NCBI GenBank assembly: GCA_964008075.1
Contig: CAXGAP010000005.1
Location: 1 to 50,318 of the forward strand
Reading direction: 5' to 3'
Source: UBA724 sp964008075
GTDB taxonomy: Bacteria > Bacteroidota > Bacteroidia > Flavobacteriales > Flavobacteriaceae
Length of the DNA: 50,318 bases
Of the stretch, positions 44,842 through 50,318 are shown piece by piece; positions within the stretch are counted from its first letter, which is position 1, and each line of letters starts with the position of its first letter. The notes under the pieces are model-generated. The model saw only the letters and a program-made list of their open reading frames with translations, made no database searches and had not been told where the DNA came from. The position numbers were made by a program, and so were the translations under genes.

Positions 44842-45507
44842 GTGAGTGAATATACTTTATTGCCATATACCGCTGATGATTCCACTGCCATGTGGTATTC
44901 ATTCCTACTATTTTGTATTTTACTGCTGATAAAGGTCAAAGATCAAGGGTTATTTTTTTCAATCACTCGTATCAGCCAAACAGACATTCCTTCGACCAAA
45001 AAAATTAACGCCCCATCAGAAAACATAAAAATTCAAGACATCATCACCTTTGCTTTTCGTGGATTTGTATTTGGGTATTTCGTATATAAACCGTTGGTTC
45101 ATTGGCATTTGATTGATGAACTAACACCAATTTACTTGGTGATCGGCGTATGGCTTGGGTATACCATTGCCAAGTTTGTTTTAGAATTCATAATTGGATT
45201 GTTTTGGAAGTCATGGCGCATGTTAATAGAAGTAATTTTGCGCAGAGGGCTGCTAAAAACCAAAGCAGCATTTATTTTGTTTATATCTATCCTTTTCTCA
45301 AACTACCCCCCACTAGATCACCAAATATACTGGGGGGGTGTGGGTTTAATTTATATTTTGTACTACATCATTGGATATCAGTCTTTTGCCAAACCTTATC
45401 AAAAATTGATACAAAAAAGGAAAGTACTATTTATTTCTTATATTTGCACCCTCGAAATTGGATCCCTTTGGGTCTTGTTCGTGATACTGAATCAAACCAA
45501 CACATAA
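44842..45507 (+). CDS. DUF4271 membrane protein
   Basis: A 221-residue protein with about six predicted membrane segments, of the DUF4271 family found in Bacteroidota directly before hemD. Recognisable parts are the N-terminal STAMWYSFLLFCILLLIKVKD and the C-terminal ILYYIIGYQSFAKP. Function is unknown. Start is a GTG. hemD begins 7 nt after its stop; a TATATTTG within its coding end (about 45438) could be an additional promoter for hemD. Confidence 0.82.
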   Translation: MSEYTLLPYTADDSTAMWYSFLLFCILLLIKVKDQGLFFSITRISQTDIPSTKKINAPSENIKIQDIITFAFRGFVFGYFVYKPLVHWHLIDELTPIYLVIGVWLGYTIAKFVLEFIIGLFWKSWRMLIEVILRRGLLKTKAAFILFISILFSNYPPLDHQIYWGGVGLIYILYYIIGYQSFAKPYQKLIQKRKVLFISYICTLEIGSLWVLFVILNQTNT

Positions 45508-45514
45508 TACATTT

Positions 45515-46261
45515 ATGAAAGTAAAAAAGATTCTTGTTTCACAACCCAAACCAGCTGTTGAAAACTCACCATACAACCAACTTGTTGAGAAGAGAAAAGT
45601 TGCCATTGACTTTAGACCCTTTATTCATGTAGAAGGAGTTGCTGCAAGAGAGGTTAGAAAGCAAAAAATTGACCTGAGTAAATTTTCAGCAATCATTTTG
45701 ACAAGTCGAAATTCGGTAGATCATTTTTTCAGACTAGCAGATGAGATGCGCTATCCTGTTCCCTCTACCTTAAAATATTTCTGTCAATCAGAGGCAGTTG
45801 CTTATTATCTTCAGAAATATGTGGTTTATCGCAAGAGGAAAGTCTATGTTGGCACACGAACGTTTTCAGATTTGATCGAACTAATTACCAAGCACAAAAG
45901 CGAAACCTTTTTACTACCCTGTTCAGATGTGCTAAAACCAAGTGTTCCTGAAGCGCTTGATAAGCTCGAAATCAAGTGGACAAAGGGCGTGTTTTACAAC
46001 ACTGTCATCAGCGATCTATCAGATTTACGTGATGTGTATTATGATATTTTGGTGTTTTTTAGTCCTTCAGGAATTGAGTCTTTGTTTCACAATTTTCCAG
46101 ACTTTCAGCAAAACAATACACGTATTGCTGTGTTTGGCAATAGTACAGTCAAAGCTGCTGAAGATGCCAATTTACGAATCGATATTCTCGCGCCTACCCC
46201 TGCCAACCCTTCAATGACCAAAGCACTCGACGAGTATATTGCCAAAGCAAACAAGCGATAG
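45515..46261 (+). CDS. hemD: Uroporphyrinogen-III synthase
   Basis: A 248-residue HemD homologue, which rearranges and cyclises hydroxymethylbilane in haem synthesis. Supporting stretches are FSAIILTSRNSVDHFF, FFSPSGIESLF and RIAVFGNSTVKAAEDANLRI, corresponding to the two alternating domains. Sequence conservation in this family is low, so the assignment also leans on its position behind DUF4271, a conserved flavobacterial pairing. A hairpin terminator follows. Confidence 0.88.
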   Translation: MKVKKILVSQPKPAVENSPYNQLVEKRKVAIDFRPFIHVEGVAAREVRKQKIDLSKFSAIILTSRNSVDHFFRLADEMRYPVPSTLKYFCQSEAVAYYLQKYVVYRKRKVYVGTRTFSDLIELITKHKSETFLLPCSDVLKPSVPEALDKLEIKWTKGVFYNTVISDLSDLRDVYYDILVFFSPSGIESLFHNFPDFQQNNTRIAVFGNSTVKAAEDANLRIDILAPTPANPSMTKALDEYIAKANKR

Positions 46262-46291
46262 TCTTATATTTTTATAGTCTGCGTTAAATAT

Positions 46292-46325
46292 AAAACCCTT
46301 AAGTGATAGTAGTTAAGGGTTTTTT
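46292..46325. terminator. Bidirectional terminator between hemD and tRNA-Leu
   Basis: AAAACCCTTAA (46292-46302) and TTAAGGGTTTT (46313-46323) form an 11-bp stem with a 10-nt loop, A- and T-flanked, so it can end hemD on the plus strand and the tRNA on the minus strand. Confidence 0.85.
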
Positions 46326-46326
46326 G

Positions 46327-46408
46327 TGCGGGTGAAGGGACTCGAACCCCCACGCCGTGAAGCACTAGATCCTAAATCTAGCGTGTCTACCAATTTCACC
46401 ACACCCGC
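46327..46408 (-). tRNA. tRNA-Leu (anticodon UAG)
   Basis: The minus strand folds as a class II-like cloverleaf. The acceptor arms are GCGGGTG and CACCCGC plus discriminator A. The D-loop has GGTAGAC, the anticodon stem CTAGA/TCTAG encloses loop TTTAGGA (anticodon TAG), there is a variable arm, and the T-arm reads GGGGGTTCGAGTCCC. CCA is not encoded. The anticodon reads CUN leucine codons. Confidence 0.95.
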
Positions 46409-46421
46409 TAGTAATAGGTTG

Positions 46422-46429
46422 CAAATATA
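46422..46429 (-). promoter_or_regulatory. -7 promoter element (TATATTTG) for tRNA-Leu
   Basis: An exact TAnnTTTG on the minus strand, 13 nt before the tRNA 5' end. Confidence 0.6.
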
Positions 46430-46460
46430 AACACATTTAGCGATTTTTTATCTCTAAATT

Positions 46461-46477
46461 ATACGATATATTCGTAT
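46461..46477 (+). promoter_or_regulatory. Inverted repeat overlapping the M20 peptidase promoter
   Basis: ATACGA-TATAT-TCGTAT is a perfect 6-bp inverted repeat with a 5-bp centre. It contains TATATTCG, one base off the -7 consensus, 15 nt before the ATG at 46491. A repressor site over the promoter is possible. Confidence 0.3.
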
Positions 46478-46490
46478 TCAATTCAACATT

Positions 46491-47888
46491 ATGTCAGCAC
46501 AAGCTACCTACATCGAAAAAAATAAAAAACGCTTCCTTGAAGAGCTGTTTTCGCTCATCCGTATCCCCTCTATTAGTGCAGATTCGCACTATGCCCTGCA
46601 TATGCGAACTGCTGCACAAGCAGTGGCAGATGCCCTCACTACTGCAGGATGCACACACACCGAACTCTGTTCAACTGCAGGTTATCCCATCGTCTATGGC
46701 GAGAAAATCATTGACACTTCCCTACCCACTGTGCTCGTTTATGGTCATTATGACGTGCAACCCCCCGATCCACTAGACCTATGGGACACGCCTCCTTTTG
46801 AACCAGAAATAAGAAAAACAGATATCCATCCAGAAGGAGCCATTTTTGCACGTGGCGCTTGTGATGACAAAGGGCAAATGTTTATGCACATCAAAGCACT
46901 TGAAGTGATGGAGCAAAATGGTGGTACTCCTTGTAATGTCAAATTTATGATTGAAGGTGAGGAAGAAGTTGGCAGTGACAACCTGGAAACCTTTGTTCGT
47001 GAAAATGCCGACAAACTCGCCAATGATGTAATACTAATCTCCGACACCGGTATGCTTGCAAACGACATTCCTTCCATTACTACTGGTCTACGTGGTATGA
47101 GCTATGTAGAAGTGGAAATCACTGGACCGAATCGTGACTTGCATTCAGGTCTTTATGGCGGGGCAGTTGCCAATCCTATCAATATTCTGACCAAAATGGT
47201 GGCGTCCCTCCACGACGAAAACAATCGAGTTACAATTTCAAACTTTTACGATAAAGTGGAAGAACTCAATGCTGCAGAACGCGAGCAGTTCAAACAAATC
47301 CCATTTTCCTTAGAAAACTATAAAAACGCACTTGACATTGAATCGGTTCATGGAGAAAAGGGCTATTCTACGCTAGAACGCAAGTCCATTCGTCCAACCC
47401 TTGATGTCAATGGCATTTGGGGAGGATATATTGGTGAGGGTGCAAAAACAGTTATTGCATCAAAGGCCTATGCAAAAATATCGATGCGATTGGTGCCAAA
47501 TCAAAAGTCGGAAGAGATTACAAAACTATTTATGGATCATTTTGTTTCAATCGCTCCCAAAGGAGTGACAGTAAAAGTCACGCCTCATCACGGAGGAGAA
47601 GCCTATGTCATGCATCCCGATGGCTTGGAATTTCAAGCAGCATCAAAAGCATACGTTGAAACCTTTGGTAAAGCCCCTATCCCAGTGCGCGATGGAGGGA
47701 GTATTCCAATCGTAGCATTGTTTGAAGAAACTCTACAAAGCAAGACCGTATTGATGGGCTTTGGTCTCGACAGCGATGCAATTCACTCCCCCAATGAGCA
47801 TTTTGGTGTGTTTAACTTTTTGAAAGGTATAGAGACAATTCCGCACTTTTACAAACACTTCACGACGATGCACCAAGCAAGTCAATAA
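46491..47888 (+). CDS. M20-family metallopeptidase (dipeptidase)
   Basis: A 465-residue cytosolic dizinc peptidase. Metal ligands and catalytic residues appear in VYGHYDVQPPDPLDLWDTPPF, GACDDKGQ and IEGEEEVGSDN, then VLISDTGM and a late HSPNEHFG histidine. This matches the CNDP/dipeptidase branch. No signal peptide is present. Its 3' end overlaps the convergent hemW gene by 29 nt. Confidence 0.93.
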   Translation: MSAQATYIEKNKKRFLEELFSLIRIPSISADSHYALHMRTAAQAVADALTTAGCTHTELCSTAGYPIVYGEKIIDTSLPTVLVYGHYDVQPPDPLDLWDTPPFEPEIRKTDIHPEGAIFARGACDDKGQMFMHIKALEVMEQNGGTPCNVKFMIEGEEEVGSDNLETFVRENADKLANDVILISDTGMLANDIPSITTGLRGMSYVEVEITGPNRDLHSGLYGGAVANPINILTKMVASLHDENNRVTISNFYDKVEELNAAEREQFKQIPFSLENYKNALDIESVHGEKGYSTLERKSIRPTLDVNGIWGGYIGEGAKTVIASKAYAKISMRLVPNQKSEEITKLFMDHFVSIAPKGVTVKVTPHHGGEAYVMHPDGLEFQAASKAYVETFGKAPIPVRDGGSIPIVALFEETLQSKTVLMGFGLDSDAIHSPNEHFGVFNFLKGIETIPHFYKHFTTMHQASQ

Positions 47889-49002
47889 GAAACAAGTCTG
47901 CAGAAATTCCGTCAGCCAAAAATGCACCACTTCGAGTGGTTTTTAAAGCATTGTTTTCAATATGCAACAATCCTTCTTCTATAAATCGTTTGGCTTGCTC
48001 CTCCAGATGCTGCCGATATCGCAATCCCAAATTGCTTTCCATTGCATGTAGAGACACACCCCAAGATGCGCGCAACCCAATCATAATCGATTCGTTGTAT
48101 CGATCAATTACACTCAACTTTTCTATCGTTTGTGGCAGTTCGCCCTGTGCTATCTTTTGCATATATCTTGCATTATTGCTCACATTCCAATAACGATGAA
48201 TACCATCAAATCCATGTGCTGAGGGACCAATACCCAAGTAGGTTTTACCTTGCCAATAACCAATATTGTTTCGCGAATGATACCCCGGTTTTCCAAAACT
48301 TGATAATTCGTAATGATCATAACCCCTAGTAGTTAGGGTGTCAACCAAATAATTGAACTGTGCCTCAACAAGTTGTTCATCCAAAAGAGAAACAACCCCC
48401 TTGTTTACAAAACGTTCAAGAGCTGTTTTAGGCTCAAGGGTGAGTGCGTATGACGAAATATGTGGTACATCTAGTTGAAGGGCATAATCAAGGTTTTGTT
48501 TCCAATCATCTAGCGTGGTTCTCGGATTGCCAAAAAGCAGGTCAATTGACAGGTTATTAAAAATTGCTTTTGCATCCTGCACTGAAGAAATGGCTTGACT
48601 GCCATTGTGCTCACGATTCATCAGGGTTAACTCATCGTCCAAAAACGATTGCACCCCTATCGAAAGACGATTGATGCCTAGCTTTTCAATGTCACACATA
48701 TACGCTTTGGTTAAATCATCGGGGTTGGCTTCAAGGGTGATTTCGGGGTTTTTCACAACGTCATAGCACTGATTCACTTCATCGATCAATAATTGGAGCT
48801 GTGCAGGGCTAAGCACAGATGGTGTTCCACCACCAAAATAAATTGTATCTACGGGGGTTTTAGCATCTTTTTTTCGCAGTCGAATTTCTTGTTGAATTAC
48901 AGCCATCATATCATCAGCGTAGCGCATAGAGGTCGAAAAATGGAAGTTGCAATAATGACATGCCTTTTTGCAAAAAGGTATATGTAGATATAGTCCCGAC
49001 AT
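47860..49002 (-). CDS. hemW: HemW-like radical SAM haem chaperone
   Basis: A 380-residue coproporphyrinogen-III-oxidase-like radical SAM protein. The [4Fe-4S] motif is CKKACHYCNF near the N-terminus, followed by IYFGGGTPSVLSP, ITLEANPDDLT, RLSIGVQSFLDDEL and NIGYWQGKTYLGIGPSAHGF. The radical-SAM motif CxxxCxxC and shorter length fit HemW rather than HemN. The ATG at 49002 is chosen because it starts at MSGLYLHIPFCKK. It follows the ruvC stop by 1 nt. Confidence 0.93.
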   Translation of the reverse strand: MSGLYLHIPFCKKACHYCNFHFSTSMRYADDMMAVIQQEIRLRKKDAKTPVDTIYFGGGTPSVLSPAQLQLLIDEVNQCYDVVKNPEITLEANPDDLTKAYMCDIEKLGINRLSIGVQSFLDDELTLMNREHNGSQAISSVQDAKAIFNNLSIDLLFGNPRTTLDDWKQNLDYALQLDVPHISSYALTLEPKTALERFVNKGVVSLLDEQLVEAQFNYLVDTLTTRGYDHYELSSFGKPGYHSRNNIGYWQGKTYLGIGPSAHGFDGIHRYWNVSNNARYMQKIAQGELPQTIEKLSVIDRYNESIMIGLRASWGVSLHAMESNLGLRYRQHLEEQAKRFIEEGLLHIENNALKTTRSGAFLADGISADLFLIDLLGASS

Positions 49003-49003
49003 G

Positions 49004-49570
49004 CTATTTCTTAATGCGATGTGCCTCTTGTTTGACAAATGAGCCCCAACCCGAATATATTTTTCCAGATTCCTGAGCAGGGTTGAAAAAGTGACATACC
49101 GCAGCTGCCAACCCGTCTGTGGCATCAAGGTTTTTGGGTAGGGTTTTGAGATTCACCAGTTGTTGAAGCATTCGAGCAACCTGCTCCTTGGAGGCGTTTC
49201 CATTTCCTGTGATAGCCATTTTTATTTTTCTGGGAGAATACTCGGTTATTGCCAACTCTCGAGACAATCCAGCAGCCATAGCAACCCCTTGTGCACGACC
49301 CAACTTCAACATCGACTGAACGTTTTTTCCAAAAAAAGGTGCTTCCAATGCCATTTCGTCTGGGTGAAATTTATCAATGACTTCAATTGTTTTATCAAAA
49401 ATCTTTTGCAAACGTAAATAGTGATTTTCTTTTGAATTCATCACCAGTTCATCTATGTGAAGGAGCTTCATTTTTTTTCCATCGACTGTGATAAGACCGT
49501 ACCCCATTATTGTTGTTCCAGGGTCAACGCCAAGAATAATGCGTTTCGAGCTAGAGATTGTCTCTTTCAT
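49004..49570 (-). CDS. ruvC: Crossover junction endodeoxyribonuclease RuvC
   Basis: A 188-residue Holliday-junction resolvase. The acidic residues are in ILGVDPGTTIMGYG, ALEAPFFGKN and LDATDGLAAAVCH, and the whole length is standard. The stop codon is one base before the hemW start (TAG C ATG), so the two are co-translated from one mRNA. Confidence 0.96.
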   Translation of the reverse strand: MKETISSSKRIILGVDPGTTIMGYGLITVDGKKMKLLHIDELVMNSKENHYLRLQKIFDKTIEVIDKFHPDEMALEAPFFGKNVQSMLKLGRAQGVAMAAGLSRELAITEYSPRKIKMAITGNGNASKEQVARMLQQLVNLKTLPKNLDATDGLAAAVCHFFNPAQESGKIYSGWGSFVKQEAHRIKK

Positions 49571-49582
49571 TGTTTGATAATA

Positions 49583-50023
49583 TCAGTTTTGAAGTAGAAT
49601 AGGTATGCGAAACTGCACTTGGGCAGTAACCCCTACATTGGTCTTTGTTGCTGGATTTACATTTGGTAGTTTATCGATGGCTGTTTGCATGGATTGAAGA
49701 ATTGCCTTGTATGTGGCAGGTTCTATTCCTTTAAAAAGTACTTTTCCACTTTGATCAACTTCCAGAAAAAGAATTACTGATTTTGGCGCATTGGGGTGAA
49801 GTGGTAAAGGGTTTTCTGTAAATGCCATGCTAATCGATCGAGAAATCGATGCCTGGAAACAATCCCATTGATCAACAGTCGTTTCTGCACTCTCGCATCC
49901 AGGATATACAGGAGGTTGATCTGTTGATTGCCAAGCAGTGTTGGGCTTACGAATTTGCTCCGCATCAGTTTGGTTGCAGGTATTCACTAATATAAATATC
50001 CCAATAAATAATATCCTCAACAT
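49583..50023 (-). CDS. Small exported protein, weakly TonB-C-like
   Basis: A 146-residue protein with an N-terminal signal (MLRILFIGIFILVNTC). Two cysteine-containing stretches (PPVYPGCESAETTVDQWDCF) precede a C-terminal beta-rich region (VILFLEVDQSGKVLFKGIEP, VGVTAQVQFRIPILLQ) that resembles the energy-transducer TonB C-terminal fold found in many small Bacteroidota proteins. Function is unknown. It lies 12 nt upstream of ruvC on the same strand. Confidence 0.7.
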   Translation of the reverse strand: MLRILFIGIFILVNTCNQTDAEQIRKPNTAWQSTDQPPVYPGCESAETTVDQWDCFQASISRSISMAFTENPLPLHPNAPKSVILFLEVDQSGKVLFKGIEPATYKAILQSMQTAIDKLPNVNPATKTNVGVTAQVQFRIPILLQN

Positions 50024-50107
50024 TGGTTATGAAAAGTACAAAAAAAAATATGGAATCATTTGCATACTACTCCCACTTCATTAATTTAGCTTCTCCTATT
50101 TTATATT

Positions 50108-50318
50108 ATGGACATAATACTACTCGTTTTTGGTGGTCTTCTAATATTATTAGGCGTAGCAGGCAGTTTTTTACCCGTAATCCCAGGTCCAGTTTGCAGT
50201 TGGTTGGGATTAGTTGTACTAAATCTAACAGACAGTGTTCCATCCAACACAACTTTTTTAATATCCACATTTATTATTGCTCTTGTCATTTTTTCACTAG
50301 ATGCTTTACTTCCTGTGT
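50108..50318 (+). CDS. DUF456 membrane protein, partial
   Basis: The first 70 residues of a membrane protein cut by the right edge. It begins MDIILLVFGGLLILLGVAGS and continues with FLPVIPGPVCSWLGLVVL, the characteristic PGP motif of DUF456. Function is unknown. It diverges from the small exported protein across 84 nt in which I see no clear promoter. Confidence 0.85.
   Translation, partial: MDIILLVFGGLLILLGVAGSFLPVIPGPVCSWLGLVVLNLTDSVPSNTTFLISTFIIALVIFSLDALLPV

Noticed and set aside
45435..45445. TATATTTG inside the end of DUF4271 as a hemD promoter
   Set aside because: An exact match but within coding sequence and with hemD only 7 nt behind DUF4271; kept only as a remark.
49003..49128. 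N-terminal extension of HemW
   Set aside because: It lies inside ruvC and carries no conserved sequence; the family N-terminus starts at 49002.
1..50318. CRISPR arrays, insertion sequences, phage genes or integration sites
   Set aside because: No spaced direct-repeat array, transposase, integrase or terminal inverted repeats were seen.

Overview
The window looks like chromosomal DNA of a marine-type flavobacterium (Bacteroidota). It is AT-rich, carries a SusC/SusD pair, and encodes families largely confined to that group (DUF4271, DUF4296, a stand-alone LuxE-like protein). Several genes are preceded by the Bacteroidota -7 promoter element TAnnTTTG. I see no insertion sequence, prophage, CRISPR array or rRNA operon. 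There is one tRNA, tRNA-Leu(UAG).

Region 1 (1-25000) is a glycan-utilisation locus. It holds a GH92 alpha-mannosidase, a SASA-type carbohydrate esterase, a GH2 beta-mannosidase coupled to a CutC-family protein, SusC/SusD, a membrane-anchored TPR regulator with a C-terminal HTH, a DeoR-type regulator divergent from a NagB-LmbE fusion, a GH20 hexosaminidase, two FucP-family sugar permeases and a serine hydrolase. Together these fit a mannose- and N-acetylglucosamine-containing glycan, such as trimmed N-glycans or their fragments. No endo-glycosidase or sugar kinase is in view. A nearly identical direct-repeat motif (TTGCAG, 11 bp, WTGCAG) stands at the same distance from a -7 element upstream of both susC and GH92, and is a candidate operator for the locus.

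Region 2 (25081-35717) is an oxidative sugar cluster. One operon encodes an exported TIM-barrel isomerase/epimerase, a NupG-type permease, a cytosolic Gfo/Idh oxidoreductase, a second TIM-barrel protein, a DUF1080 lipoprotein (3-keto-glycoside hydrolase family) and a c-type cytochrome lipoprotein. It converges on a Tat-exported Gfo/Idh protein, which diverges from a GMC flavoprotein dehydrogenase with its Tat-exported small subunit. A GlpF-type channel follows. The set reads as a respiratory 3-keto-glycoside pathway split between periplasm and cytosol. A degenerate copy of the PUL operator motif precedes the operon, so both regions may belong to one regulon.

Region 3 (35730-50318) is mostly housekeeping: NifU-like and Mrp iron-sulfur proteins, an alkyltransferase-like protein, TrmB, a PhoR/PhoB-like two-component system, a LuxE-like adenylating enzyme, TyrS, DUF4296, dihydroorotase, a polyprenol-phosphate glycosyltransferase, DUF4271, HemD, tRNA-Leu, an M20 peptidase, HemW, RuvC, a small exported protein and the start of a DUF456 protein. 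Genes are tightly packed, often overlapping by 1-17 nt. Promoters, where visible, lie very close to start codons.
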